A stretch of 64,000 nucleotides of DNA, from positions 1,603,001 through 1,667,000 of the forward strand of contig NZ_CP014517.1 of assembly GCF_001577265.1 (NCBI RefSeq). Direction: 5' to 3'. Position 1 is the first letter of the stretch; the number at the start of each line of letters is the position of its first letter. Made by a program: the position numbers and the translations under genes. The notes beneath the pieces were generated by a model. That model was not told the DNA's origin. It made no database searches and saw only the letters and a list, made by a program, of their open reading frames with translations. Positions 28,694 through 40,293 of the stretch are shown one piece after another. The DNA is from Variovorax sp. PAMC 28711 (GTDB lineage Bacteria; Pseudomonadota; Gammaproteobacteria; Burkholderiales; Burkholderiaceae_C).

Positions 28694-29267
28694 GCAGCGA
28701 ACGCAGCATCCAGGCGGTCTGGTCGTGCACCGTGCAGCGCGCGGTCAGCATGTCGGCGGTCGGTGCGTCGCCGGCTTCTTCGGCCACGGGAATGAACTCG
28801 CGCGCGATACGCGACACGGTTTCGTTGCCCTTCACGAGGATGCGCACCATCTCCATCGCCTTGGGCGGGGTTTGCGGCACATCGGGCACGGTCGCGATCT
28901 TGCTGAACTCGGCATACGAGCCCGGCGCGTAATGGCCGAGTGCGCGGATGCGTTCGGCGATCACGTCGGTCGCATTCCAGAGCTCGGTGTACTGGCCCAT
29001 GAACATCGCATGCAGCGAATTGAAGTGCGGGCCCGTCACGTTCCAGTGAAAATTGTGCGTCGTGAGGTAGAGCGTGTAGGTGTCGGCCAGCACGCGGCTC
29101 AGGCCTTCGGCGATGGCGGCGCGATCTTGCCGCTCGATGCCGATGTTGATGATCGGTGCAGCCCGGCTGCCCGACTCGGGTGCGACCACGGCGCCGCCCT
29201 TTTTCGGCACCTTGCCCACAGGCGCCGGGGCGGCGTTGATCTTGGTGTTCTTGGGAGCTTTGGCCAT
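28683..29267 (-). CDS. dps: Dps-family DNA-binding ferritin-like protein
   Basis: 194-residue Dps, which stores iron using peroxide and protects DNA. The ferroxidase site is in [20 protein letters not shown] (two His plus His/Asp) followed by [17 protein letters not shown] (Asp and Glu). The N-terminal 45 residues are Lys/Ala/Pro-rich and disordered-looking, as in Dps proteins that bind DNA through their tails. It is downstream of oxyR on the same strand, which fits peroxide control. A GC-rich palindrome (GCGCAGCGCGCGCTGCGC) lies between them. I did not find a convincing complete OxyR site. Confidence 0.95.
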   Translation of the reverse strand: MAKAPKNTKINAAPAPVGKVPKKGGAVVAPESGSRAAPIINIGIERQDRAAIAEGLSRVLADTYTLYLTTHNFHWNVTGPHFNSLHAMFMGQYTELWNATDVIAERIRALGHYAPGSYAEFSKIATVPDVPQTPPKAMEMVRILVKGNETVSRIAREFIPVAEEAGDAPTADMLTARCTVHDQTAWMLRSLLED

Positions 29268-29371
29268 GGCGAAAGTTCTTTCTTGGAAGTGAATTGACAG
29301 AGGTGGTTTCTGAAAGCGCAGCGCGCGCTGCGCAACAGCGGCACTCTATCGCAACGATGCGCGAAAGCGCG

Positions 29372-30337
29372 TCAGGAAAGACGCTTCACGCCCGGCAACT
29401 CGCACGCATAAATCGCGTTGCGCAGCGCAGCGATCGCCTCGTAGCGCGTGAAGCTGCGGCGCCAGGCCAGGACGACGCGGCGCATTGGCGGTTCGCGACC
29501 GCCCGCGTCGATCACCGGCAGGTAACGCACCATCTGATCGCTGTCTTTCTTGCCCTTGCCGCGTGGCTTGAGCGCCTCGGCCGGCACCGAGAGGCGAGGC
29601 ACCAGCGTGACGCCCATGCCGGCCGCGACCATGTGCTTGATGGTCTCCAGCGAGGAGCCTTCGAAGCTCTTGCGAATGCCTTCGGCGTTGCTCGAGAAGC
29701 GCGCGAACTCGGGGCAGACTTCCAGCACATGGTCACGAAAGCAGTGGCCGGTGCCGAGCAGCAGCATCGTCTCGTTGCGCAACTGCTCTGAGGTGATCGA
29801 CTCCTGCGAGGCCAATGGGTGGCTCGTCGGCAGCGCCGCCATGAAAGGCTCGTCGTAGAGCGCCGCCGTCGCGAGGCCGGTATCGGGAAACGGCTCGGCC
29901 ATGATGGCGCAATCGATCTCGCCGGCGCGCAGCATCTCGAGCAATTTGACGGTGAAGTTCTCCTGCAGCACCAGCGGCATCTGCGGCGTGCGCGCGATGT
30001 TCTGGCGCACCAGGTCGGGCAGCAGATATGGCCCGATGGTGTAGATCACGCCGAGGTTCAGCGGCCCGGCCAGCGGGTCCTTGCCGCGCTTGGCGATCTC
30101 CTTGATGCTGGCGGCCTGGTCGAGCACGCTTTGCGCCTGCTGCACGATCTGCTCGCCCAGCGGCGTGACCGTGACTTCGCCGGCGCTGCGCTCGAACAGC
30201 TTCACTTCGAGTTCGTCCTCGAGCTTCTTGATCGCAACCGACAAGGTCGGCTGGGAGACGTAGCAGGACTCGGCCGCCTTGCCGAAGTGCCGTTCGCGGG
30301 CAACCGCGACGATGTATTTGAGTTCTGTGAGGGTCAT
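29372..30337 (-). CDS. oxyR: Peroxide-sensing regulator OxyR
   Basis: 321-residue LysR-family regulator. The helix-turn-helix covers about residues 15-40 (HFGKAAESCYVSQPTLSVAI). The redox centre is LGTGHCFRDHVLEVC: with the ATG at 30337 the two cysteines fall at 199 and 208, the same numbers as the peroxide-sensing pair of Escherichia coli OxyR. An AGGGA box stands just upstream of that ATG; a TTG four codons earlier is less likely. It is followed by dps, a typical OxyR target. recG lies upstream on the same strand. Confidence 0.96.
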   Translation of the reverse strand: MTLTELKYIVAVARERHFGKAAESCYVSQPTLSVAIKKLEDELEVKLFERSAGEVTVTPLGEQIVQQAQSVLDQAASIKEIAKRGKDPLAGPLNLGVIYTIGPYLLPDLVRQNIARTPQMPLVLQENFTVKLLEMLRAGEIDCAIMAEPFPDTGLATAALYDEPFMAALPTSHPLASQESITSEQLRNETMLLLGTGHCFRDHVLEVCPEFARFSSNAEGIRKSFEGSSLETIKHMVAAGMGVTLVPRLSVPAEALKPRGKGKKDSDQMVRYLPVIDAGGREPPMRRVVLAWRRSFTRYEAIAALRNAIYACELPGVKRLS

Positions 30338-30380
30338 AGCTTCCCTCAATTATGCGCAAGCCCGCGAATCCGCCGCCGAC

Positions 30381-32495
30381 TCAGGCCTTCAGGTATTCGG
30401 CCTTCGTCCCGAGCCAGCGGTCGACATGCTTTTGAGCCAGCAGCGGATGCTCGGCGAGCATTTTCGGCGCGAGTTCGCGCGCCCAGTCGAGCAGCAACGC
30501 ATCGGTCTCCAGATCGGCGAAGCGCAGCAGCGGCGCGCCCGACTGCCGCGCGCCGAGGAATTCGCCGGGGCCGCGAATCTCCAGGTCGCGCCGCGCGATC
30601 TCGAAGCCATCGCCGGTCTCGACCATCGCCTTCAGGCGCGCCCGCGCCGCCTCGCCGACGCGACCTCCTTCGTTCGGCGCATAAAGCAGCACGCAGGCCG
30701 ATGCCGCCGATCCGCGGCCCACGCGCCCGCGCAATTGATGCAACTGAGAGAGGCCGAAGCGCTCGGCATGCTCGATCACCATCAACGATGCATTGGGCAC
30801 ATCGACGCCGACTTCGATCACCGTCGTGCTCACGAGCACCTGAACTTCGTTGGCGGTGAAGGCGGCCATCACCGCCTGCTTGTCGGCCGTCGGCATGCGC
30901 GAGTGCAAGAGGCCGACATTGACGTGCGCACCGAGCGATCCGGCCAGTTCGTCGCGCGTTTCGGTCGCGTTGCGCAGGTCGACGGTTTCGCTCTCCTCGA
31001 TCAGCGGGCAGACCCAATACACCTGCCGGCCCTGCGACAGCTGCGCCTGGATGCGCTCGATCACCTCGTCGCGCCGGTGGTCGGCCACCAGCTTGGTGAC
31101 GATCGGTGTGCGGCCCGGCGGCAGCTCGTCGAGCGTCGACACATCGAGGTCGGCGTAGTAACTCATGGCGAGCGTGCGCGGGATCGGCGTGGCGCTCATC
31201 ATCAGGAGATGCGGCTCCAATCCTTGCGTCGCCTTGCCGCGCAATGCGAGACGCTGCGCCACGCCGAAGCGATGCTGCTCGTCGATGATCGCGAGCGCGA
31301 GCCGCTTGAAGTGCACCTTCTCGGAGATCACGGCGTGCGTGCCGATCACCAGCGCCGCTTCGCCGCTCTCAACCGCGGCAGTCATGGAGTCGCGTTCCTT
31401 TTTTTTCTGGCTGCCGGTGAGCCAGGCGACGCGCAGGCTGCGCTCGGCCAGCAGCGGATCGAGCCAGCCGATCAGCTTGCCGAAATGCTGGGCCGCGAGG
31501 ATCTCGGTGGGCGCCATCAACGCGCACTGAAAGCCCGCGTCGATGCAGCGCGCTGCGGCCAGCGCAGCGACCACGGTCTTGCCGGAGCCCACGTCGCCCT
31601 GCAGCAGCCGATGCATCGGGACGGCGCGCACGAGGTCGCGCGCGATCTCTTCGCCGACGCGTGTCTGCGCGCCCGTCAGCCCGAATGGCAGCACGGCCAT
31701 CAATTGCGAATGCAGCGAGCCCGGCGACGCGCCCGAGCGCAGCGCCGGCGCACGTTGCGCTGCGCGCTCGCGCCGCGCCTGCAGTTGCGACAACTGCTGC
31801 GCCAGCAGTTCCTCACCCTTGATGCGCTGCCACGCCGGATGGCTGCGGTCTTCGAGCGTGGCGAGCGCGACGTCGGGCGTCGGGTAGTGCAGGAACGACA
31901 GCGCCTCCCGCAGACCCCACGCACCCTGCAACCCGATCTGGACGGGAATGGTCTCGTCCAGCGCCGCGCGCGCCAGCCCTGAGCGCACCTCGCGCCGCAG
32001 CACCGGTTGCGCGAGGCCGGCGATCGTCGAATACACGGGCGTCAGCGCCTCGGGCAGCAGTGTGCCGGCCGCCTTGACGGTCGGATGCATCATCGTGCGG
32101 CCGACAAAGCCGCCCCGCATTTCGCCGCGCACCCGCACCCGCGCGCCGACGGCGAGTTGCTTTTGCTGCGACGGATAGAAGTTGAAGAAGCGCAGCTGGC
32201 AGGTGTCGCTGCCATCGTCGATCGTGGCGAGCAACTGGCGCCGCGGGCGGAACACCACTTCGCAGTCCATCACCACGCCCTCGACCTGCGCCAGTTCGCC
32301 ATCGCGCGCATCGGCCAGCTTCACGATGCGCGTCTCGTCCTCGTAGCGCATCGGAAGGTAGAGCGCGAAGTCGATGTCGCGCACCAGGCCGAGCTTGCGC
32401 AGCGCGCGCTGCACCAGGCTCAGGCCGGTGCCGGGCGGCTGCGCGGGCGCGGCACTGTCGCTCGCGGTCACGGTGGCGGTGGCGGCACGCGGCAC
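30381..32495 (-). CDS. recG: ATP-dependent DNA helicase RecG
   Basis: 704-residue branch-migration helicase that regresses stalled replication forks. The N-terminal wedge/OB part covers residues about 20-190 (DIDFALYLPMRYEDET). The helicase core has Walker A GDVGSGKT, motif II DEQH, motif III MMSATPIPRTLAM and motif VI QLRGRVGRG. The start is GTG at 32495, two bases after the stop of the epimerase gene; a GTG 24 bases further in is less well placed. Much longer in-frame sequence upstream overlaps the epimerase gene and is discarded. Confidence 0.96.
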   Translation of the reverse strand: MPRAATATVTASDSAAPAQPPGTGLSLVQRALRKLGLVRDIDFALYLPMRYEDETRIVKLADARDGELAQVEGVVMDCEVVFRPRRQLLATIDDGSDTCQLRFFNFYPSQQKQLAVGARVRVRGEMRGGFVGRTMMHPTVKAAGTLLPEALTPVYSTIAGLAQPVLRREVRSGLARAALDETIPVQIGLQGAWGLREALSFLHYPTPDVALATLEDRSHPAWQRIKGEELLAQQLSQLQARRERAAQRAPALRSGASPGSLHSQLMAVLPFGLTGAQTRVGEEIARDLVRAVPMHRLLQGDVGSGKTVVAALAAARCIDAGFQCALMAPTEILAAQHFGKLIGWLDPLLAERSLRVAWLTGSQKKKERDSMTAAVESGEAALVIGTHAVISEKVHFKRLALAIIDEQHRFGVAQRLALRGKATQGLEPHLLMMSATPIPRTLAMSYYADLDVSTLDELPPGRTPIVTKLVADHRRDEVIERIQAQLSQGRQVYWVCPLIEESETVDLRNATETRDELAGSLGAHVNVGLLHSRMPTADKQAVMAAFTANEVQVLVSTTVIEVGVDVPNASLMVIEHAERFGLSQLHQLRGRVGRGSAASACVLLYAPNEGGRVGEAARARLKAMVETGDGFEIARRDLEIRGPGEFLGARQSGAPLLRFADLETDALLLDWARELAPKMLAEHPLLAQKHVDRWLGTKAEYLKA

Positions 32496-32497
32496 GG

Positions 32498-33445
32498 TCA
32501 GCAAAGATCCTGCAGGGCGCTCCGTGCATCCGGGAAGCGGAACTGGAATCCACTCGCCAGCAGCCGGGCGGGCGCCACGCGCTGGCCTTCGAGCATCAGG
32601 TCGGCCTGTTCGCCCAGCGCCAGCCGCAACGGCCAGCCCGGCGTCGGAAACCAGAATGGCCGGTGCAGCACCTCGGCGGCAGTGCGGGAGAAGGCCGCCT
32701 GAGACAACGCACCGGGCGCGGTGAAGTTGTAGACCTGTGGCGCCGTGGGCGCATCGGCATCGGTGGCGATGCGCCACACATGCGCGAGGGCCCGCAACAG
32801 ATCCTGCACGTGGACCCACGACATGGACTGCTGCCCCGTACCCAGCTTGCCGGCCACGCCGAGCTTCACCGGCAGCAGCAACAGAGGAAGCGAGCCGTGA
32901 TGGCCCAAGACCACCCCGAAACGCATGCAGACCACGCGCACGCCGTGCCGACTCGCGGCACCGGCGGCGGCCTCCCACTGCTGACAGAGCTCGGACATGA
33001 AGACCGCCTGCGGCGGGCTCGACTCGGTCAGTTCGGCCGGGTCGCCCTGAGACTGCACGCCGTAGTAGCCGATGGCCGAACCCGACAGCAACACGCGCGG
33101 TTTGAGCGCGCGCTGGCCGATCCAGCCGACCAGCGTGTCGGTCAGGCCGACGCGACTGCGCAGCAGCTCGGCCTTGCGCGCATCGGTCCAGCGCGGCCCC
33201 GCAATGGGCGCGCCTGCGAGGTTGACCACCACGTCGACGGCGGTCGTCTGCGGGATGTCTTCCAGCCGCCGCACGCAGTGCACCGCGGCATCGAAGCCCG
33301 CGGTGGCCGGCTTGCGCGTCCACACCGTCACGGTGTGGCCGTCGTCGCGCAGTGCCTGCACGAGCAGCCGGCCGATGAAGCCCGTGCCGCCCGTCACCAA
33401 AACATGTTGCGGCTTCGGGGAGTTCGGGACAGGTGCGGAGGTCAT
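32498..33445 (-). CDS. TIGR01777-family NAD-dependent epimerase-like protein
   Basis: 315-residue extended short-chain dehydrogenase. The nucleotide loop is VTGGTGFIGRLLVQAL near residue 16; VVNLAGAPI and SGSAIGYYG follow. The C-terminal DUF1731 part covers about residues 250-300 (LGEQADLMLEGQRVAPARLL). Relatives include YfcH and plant SulA-like proteins; the substrate is unknown. The ATG at 33445 is chosen because it yields the normal family N-terminus a few residues before the Rossmann strand. It ends two bases before recG. Confidence 0.9.
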   Translation of the reverse strand: MTSAPVPNSPKPQHVLVTGGTGFIGRLLVQALRDDGHTVTVWTRKPATAGFDAAVHCVRRLEDIPQTTAVDVVVNLAGAPIAGPRWTDARKAELLRSRVGLTDTLVGWIGQRALKPRVLLSGSAIGYYGVQSQGDPAELTESSPPQAVFMSELCQQWEAAAGAASRHGVRVVCMRFGVVLGHHGSLPLLLLPVKLGVAGKLGTGQQSMSWVHVQDLLRALAHVWRIATDADAPTAPQVYNFTAPGALSQAAFSRTAAEVLHRPFWFPTPGWPLRLALGEQADLMLEGQRVAPARLLASGFQFRFPDARSALQDLC

Positions 33446-33540
33446 GGGCCGATTCTGCCGCCGCGCCCGCGCCCGTGCGGCTTTTCGCGCGTGGGACAAT
33501 CGCGCCTTCCTTGGAACGGGTCCGTTCAGCCCTCAAGCGC

Positions 33541-34583
33541 ATGCGCCAATTCACGCTCTCCGATTTCGATTTCGACCTGCCGCCCGAACGGGTGGCACAG
33601 CATCCGGCCGCCGAACGCACCGCGTCGCGCTTGCTCGACGGCACGGCCGTCGCACCGGTCGACCGCATCTTCAAAGCGCTGCCCTCGCTGCTGCGCGCGG
33701 GCGACCTGCTGGTCTTCAACGACACGCGCGTGGTCAAGGCGCGCCTGTTCGGCGAGAAGCCGACCGGCGGCAAGCTCGAACTGCTGGTCGAGCGCGTGCT
33801 GCAGGGCCAGGAGGTCGTCGCACACATGAAGGTCAGCAAAAAGCCGCCGGTCGGCACCACGCTGCGGATGGTGGGTGGCTTCACTGCGACGCTGCTGGGC
33901 CGCTGGCCGGCGGAAGACGGCGCGCTGTTCCGCTTCGCGTTCGAGAGCGCGGCCCAGGAAGATCCCTACGCGCTGATGAGCCGCTGCGGCCACGTGCCGC
34001 TGCCGCCGTACATCGAGCACACCGACTCCGCCGAGGACGAGAGCCGCTACCAGACCGTGTTCGCGCGCGTCCCGGGCGCCGTGGCCGCACCGACCGCCGC
34101 GCTGCACTTCGATGAAGGCCTGCTCGCCGAACTCGAAGGCCGTGGCGTGCAGCGCGCCAGCGTCACGCTGCACGTCGGCGCGGGCACCTTCCAGCCGGTC
34201 AAGACCGAGAACATCGCCGAACACACGATGCATGCCGAGCGCTACGAAGTGCCCGAGGCCACGCAGCACGCGATCGCCGAGTGCAAGGCGCGGGGCGGCC
34301 GCGTCGTCGCGGTCGGCACAACCACGGTGCGCACGCTCGAATCCTGGGCGAAGAGCGGCGAGGCGTCGGGCGACACGCGCATTTTCATCACGCCGGGGTT
34401 CACGTTCGCGCATGTCGATGTGCTCATCACCAACTTCCATCTGCCCAAGAGCACGTTGATGATGCTGGTCAGTGCGTTCGCCGGTTACGAGCGTGTGATG
34501 GCGCTGTATGCCCACGCCATCGCCCAAGGCTACCGCTTCTTCAGCTACGGCGACGCCATGCTGCTCGTGCGAACGGAACCTGC

Positions 34584-34587
<4 letters not shown>
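33541..34587 (+). CDS. queA: S-adenosylmethionine:tRNA ribosyltransferase-isomerase
   Basis: 348-residue QueA, the penultimate enzyme of queuosine synthesis, moving ribose from SAM onto preQ1 in tRNA. Family blocks: FDLPPERVAQHPAAERTASR, LVFNDTRVVKARLFGEK, GHVPLPPYIEH and the C-terminal HLPKSTLMMLVSAFAGYE followed by YRFFSYGDAMLL. It is divergent from the epimerase gene (95 bases). Its stop overlaps the next gene, and tgt lies two genes on, so the queuosine genes form one unit. Confidence 0.97.
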
Positions 34588-36997
<2,410 letters not shown>

Positions 36998-37005
36998 TGT
37001 CAAAA

Positions 37006-37037
37006 AGCAAAAGGCCCGTCTCGACGGGCCTTTTGCT
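37006..37037. terminator. Intrinsic terminator after tgt
   Basis: AGCAAAAGGCCCG and CGGGCCTTTTGCT form a 13-base stem with a TCTCGA loop. The T-run is inside the stem and continues weakly, and an A-run precedes it. It ends the queA-tgt operon and possibly works in both directions. Confidence 0.8.
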
Positions 37038-37040
37038 GTT

Positions 37041-37140
37041 CGTGAAACACCGCGGAACCGGCTTCGCCGGGCCGCAGGTGTTGCCCCCGGAGGGGGTAGG
37101 CGGAGCGACACGAAGCGCGCGCAGCCTGGGGGCGAGCCTA
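37041..37140. repeat. Candidate dispersed intergenic repeat of Comamonadaceae
   Basis: The 100-base stretch between the tgt terminator and the DUF3597 gene contains CCGGCTTCGCCGG, TTGCCCCCGGAGGGGGTAGG and a final CTGGGGGCGAGCCT, three GC-rich hairpins in fixed order. I recognise this pattern from intergenic repeats of Variovorax and Acidovorax genomes. Only one copy is seen in this window, so the repeat status rests on memory of the family. Confidence 0.5.
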
Positions 37141-37141
37141 G

Positions 37142-37522
37142 TCAGTCGCGCAGCTCGGGTGGCAAGGTGCCGCCGTTCGCGGCGATGCGGGTCATCACCT
37201 GCTTGTGCAGACCGATGTTCCACTCGGCCGAGCCCGGCTCGCCGTTGCTGTAGAGGATTTCGCCGGCCAGTTCCTTGCGTGCCGCAAGGCTGCTGTCCAG
37301 GCCGAGCAGCTTGAGCAGGTCGACGATCGACGTGCGCCAGTTCAGACCGTCAGCCCCCGGCATCGCGTCCAGGATAGCGGGCACGTCGCCCAGCGGGATC
37401 GAAGGCGGCGGTGCGGCCACGGCCGGTGCGCCCGGAGCGGGTGCCGGCGTCGGTGCAGCCTGGACTTCAGCCGCATTGGCCGAAGGAAAAATCTTGGAAA
37501 AAATCTTGCCGAAAAAGCTCAT
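37142..37522 (-). CDS. DUF3597 domain-containing protein
   Basis: 126-residue protein. The N-terminus SFFGKIFSKIFPSANAAE is followed by an Ala/Pro linker (about residues 20-43). A helical DUF3597 domain comes next, with LNWRTSIVDLLKLLGLDSSL and the C-terminal IGLHKQVMTRIAANGGTLPP. The function of the family is unknown. The first helix is amphipathic and might touch membrane, but no signal peptide or clear transmembrane segment is present. It is monocistronic by spacing. Confidence 0.88.
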   Translation of the reverse strand: MSFFGKIFSKIFPSANAAEVQAAPTPAPAPGAPAVAAPPPSIPLGDVPAILDAMPGADGLNWRTSIVDLLKLLGLDSSLAARKELAGEILYSNGEPGSAEWNIGLHKQVMTRIAANGGTLPPELRD

Positions 37523-37635
37523 GTTCTTGCTCCATCAAAAGTGAGGAATGGGGGGATCAATTCGGGCCCTCCCCGAATCTGCAGCCGCAGGTGCGGCGCA
37601 GCCGGCCGTTGTATCACGCAGATGTCGCCGCCCTG

Positions 37636-38718
37636 TTACACCGCCGAGGCCGGCTGCGTGTCGGACGTGACCGATTGCGCAGGCGCGCCCGCCGATGTGC
37701 CGCACTGGTGGCAGAACTTCGAAAATGCACTCTTGCGCGCTGTGCAATGCCCGCATCGGTCGAACAAACCGATGCCGCAGTGCGGGCAGAAATCGATGTC
37801 GGGGTTCTTCAGGTCGACCGGCCGTTCGCAACCCGGGCAGACGCTCTTCGAGAGCCGCGTCAGCGCGGTGTCGTAGCTCAGTTCTTCGCGCCGCACCTGG
37901 TCGGGCTGCAGCTCCGCCAGCTTCTGGCGCGCGAGGTAGTTGTTCAGTGCCACGATCGCGTAGCGCCCCACGAGCACCGTCACCACGATGCCCACGATGT
38001 AGCGCACATAGCCCCCGTAACTCGGCAGGTACGGCACCAGCTCGACGAAGAACGCGAACAGCGCGAAATAGATGAAGCCCCACACGAACGGCCAGTACGT
38101 GCTCTTGCGTTTCTTCACAAAAAGCCAGCCGGCGATGCCGAGCAGCGGCAGGGTGAGTGCCAGGCGCAGCCCGAACACGCGCAGTTCGATGCGGCGGTAT
38201 TCAGCCTGCAGCTTCTCGTCGGCCGCTTGCTCCAGCACATCGAGCTGCTGCCGCGCACTCTGGTCGGCCTGCCGCGCGTCGAGCGCGACCTGCCGTTGTG
38301 CGCCGACGCGTCGCTGCTGCTTGTCTTCGTCGGCCTTCAAGGCATCGAGCGCGCGCGTGCGTGCGATGAGTTCGGTGTCCTGGTCGGGCTGCGCGGTGGC
38401 GCGCCGCGTGGCGAGCCAGTTGCCGAAGGTTTCGCGGGCGTTGCGGCTGGCCTGTTGCGCCGCAGCGAGCTGAAGTTCCGCCTGTTCGAGTTCGCGCTCG
38501 GCGTTCTGCTCGGCCACTTCCGATGCCTTCACCGTGGCGCGCAGCGGGTCGGCCGCTGCATGGTCGATGAAGTCGTCGGTGGTGCGCACGCGCTCGACCT
38601 GCGGCAGGTCGCCGACGACCGCGCTGCCCAGCCCGATCAGGAAGCTCGCGAACACCACGGCGACGAGCCAGAGGCCGCGACGAAACCACTTTTCAGACAG
38701 ACGAAGGGACTTGCTCAT
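37636..38718 (-). CDS. Membrane protein with coiled coil and C-terminal zinc ribbons
   Basis: 360-residue protein of no named family. Residues about 12-36 are a transmembrane segment. Residues about 60-170 are strongly charged and helical (EQNAERELEQAELQLAAAQQ), a likely coiled coil outside the membrane. Three or four hydrophobic segments follow (about 178-265). The C-terminus has two zinc-ribbon halves, CPGCERP...CPHCG and CGHCTAR...CHQCG. The closing tail is disordered. Function unknown; the layout suggests a membrane-anchored scaffold. It lies upstream (5') of DUF3597 on the same strand. Confidence 0.72.
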   Translation of the reverse strand: MSKSLRLSEKWFRRGLWLVAVVFASFLIGLGSAVVGDLPQVERVRTTDDFIDHAAADPLRATVKASEVAEQNAERELEQAELQLAAAQQASRNARETFGNWLATRRATAQPDQDTELIARTRALDALKADEDKQQRRVGAQRQVALDARQADQSARQQLDVLEQAADEKLQAEYRRIELRVFGLRLALTLPLLGIAGWLFVKKRKSTYWPFVWGFIYFALFAFFVELVPYLPSYGGYVRYIVGIVVTVLVGRYAIVALNNYLARQKLAELQPDQVRREELSYDTALTRLSKSVCPGCERPVDLKNPDIDFCPHCGIGLFDRCGHCTARKSAFSKFCHQCGTSAGAPAQSVTSDTQPASAV

Positions 38719-38770
38719 CGGGTTCTTCTTTCGGTGGGATGCTGCAGGGCATTCTGGGTGACCGACTTTG

Positions 38771-39676
38771 TCACAGCTTCAGCACCACGGGCGGCGCGGC
38801 CAGGCCGGCGCGCGGCAGCCACGCGAACACCGAATCGACGGTGACGGTTTCGATGCGGTCGCTGAATCGCTTGTCGTTCGGATGGTCGTCGAACGCCACG
38901 TTGGCCGCGCTCACGCGGCCACCCAGCCGCGTGAGCGGCCCGAGCCTGAGCGGGGTCGGCTCGTACCCCTTGAACTTCAGCCACGCCTGCGCCTGCTCGC
39001 GGGTGTAAACGGTCGCGGGCTCCATCGCCGCGGCCAGCGTCTCGATGGCCCACTGGTTCGATTGCTGGTAACGGTGGCCCCAGGCGTAGCTCACGATGCT
39101 GTAGGCCGGCGTGTCCAGGCGCGTGACGCTTGCCGTCGGCGCTTGCAGCCATGCGCGCAGACGGGTCTGCACCTCGGGCGTCGGCACCATCCATGCCGCC
39201 TCGTAGCGCCACAGATCGTCGAGGAAAAATTTGCCGAGTCCTTGCCGGTAGATCGCGGCAGTCGCCGTGCCGCACTGGTTGAGCTTGTGTACCACGCGCC
39301 ACGCGCCGGCGTCGGTCTTGTAGGCGATGCCGAGGTGTGAATAGCGCAGGTCGTACTGGCGCAGATCCTGTCCCGCGCGCGCAAGCAACACGACTTGCGC
39401 GCCCGTGGCGTCGAGCGCCTCTGCAGTCCGCTCGGCCAGTTGCATGCCCTTGGTGATCAGCGCCTGAGAAGCCTTGGCCTGCTCGCAAGAACGGCCTGCA
39501 TGCGCCTTGTCGGCCGGAAACAGGAACAAGCCCGCCAGCAACACCGCCAGACCGATCGCCGCGACCCGAAGCACCGTCCGGCCCGTGCGCTGCCAGCGCG
39601 TCCATGCGGCGGCGGTTTCGGCGTCGTACGGACCGAAGTTGGTCGGCTCGCGCAACGGTTGCGTGTCGCGGCTCAC
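38771..39676 (-). CDS. DUF2145 family protein
   Basis: 301-residue protein. A transmembrane or uncleaved signal segment lies at about residues 36-60 (LRVAAIGLAVLLAGLFLFPA), ending AHAG, then the DUF2145 domain: LARAGQDLRQYDLRYSHLGI, the conserved Cys of HKLNQCGTATAAIYRQGLG and AYSIVSYAWGHRYQQSNQWA. The Cys/His pattern resembles NlpC/P60-like or transglutaminase-like folds, but activity is not shown. Its start overlaps the stop of the gene before it (ATGA). Confidence 0.85.
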   Translation of the reverse strand: MSRDTQPLREPTNFGPYDAETAAAWTRWQRTGRTVLRVAAIGLAVLLAGLFLFPADKAHAGRSCEQAKASQALITKGMQLAERTAEALDATGAQVVLLARAGQDLRQYDLRYSHLGIAYKTDAGAWRVVHKLNQCGTATAAIYRQGLGKFFLDDLWRYEAAWMVPTPEVQTRLRAWLQAPTASVTRLDTPAYSIVSYAWGHRYQQSNQWAIETLAAAMEPATVYTREQAQAWLKFKGYEPTPLRLGPLTRLGGRVSAANVAFDDHPNDKRFSDRIETVTVDSVFAWLPRAGLAAPPVVLKL

Positions 39677-40167
39677 GTCAGTTTCTCGTTGTGCAGCAGC
39701 GCACGGCCGAGGGCGTTCGGCACGAAGGCCAGCACTTCACCGGCCGCCGAGAGCACGACACCGGTGCCGATCACGCTGACCACCACCGCCGTGCCGACCC
39801 CGACCGACGCGCCGTTCGCCGCCCGGCTGCCCAGCCTGACGCTGGCACGCGCGCCATCCGACGCGCGCTCGAGCAGGTATACCGTGCCGTCGACCGAAGC
39901 TTCGACCGCCGCCACCGTGAGCACCGCGCCACCCACCGACAGCGCGGCGGGCAACACGATGACCGTGCTCGCGGCGGCGCCTGCCACCGAAGCGGCCCCG
40001 ACCACCGACGCCACGGGCATCAGCGAAAGCGCCGCAGAAGCTTCGCTCTGGGCCTGTGCGTGGAACGGCGTCATGACGCCGGCCAATGCCGCGCACGCGG
40101 CGATCAAGTGCGTCGCAAAGGATCTCTTCAGAGTCGATGCGGTCAGCGGGGTGGGAGTGGTGTCCAT
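39673..40167 (-). CDS. Small exported/membrane protein paired with DUF2145
   Basis: 164-residue protein with a signal peptide (to about residue 40, ending AQAQ). After it come three Ala/Val/Gly-rich hydrophobic segments, such as VVGAASVAGAAASTVIVLPA and GVGTAVVVSVIGTGVVLSAA. A more polar loop separates them. No family is recognised. It overlaps the DUF2145 gene by four bases, so the two are coupled. The 126 bases upstream contain a perfect hairpin GGTATCG / CGATACC (40265-40283) without a T-run. Confidence 0.65.
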   Translation of the reverse strand: MDTTPTPLTASTLKRSFATHLIAACAALAGVMTPFHAQAQSEASAALSLMPVASVVGAASVAGAAASTVIVLPAALSVGGAVLTVAAVEASVDGTVYLLERASDGARASVRLGSRAANGASVGVGTAVVVSVIGTGVVLSAAGEVLAFVPNALGRALLHNEKLT

Positions 40168-40293
40168 GTGATGCCTCGCGGCGTAGTGAAAGTGGGCGAA
40201 TGATCAAACCCGCCTTCCCGTGCGGCAGCATATGAATGCACCGGGCGCGATCCGCTGCGCCTCAGGTATCGCAAGACGATACCCGCCGCCGTT

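Noticed and set aside
32496..33884. In-frame upstream extension of recG across the epimerase gene
   Set aside because: It overlaps a recognised gene in another frame, and RecG of normal length starts at 32495.
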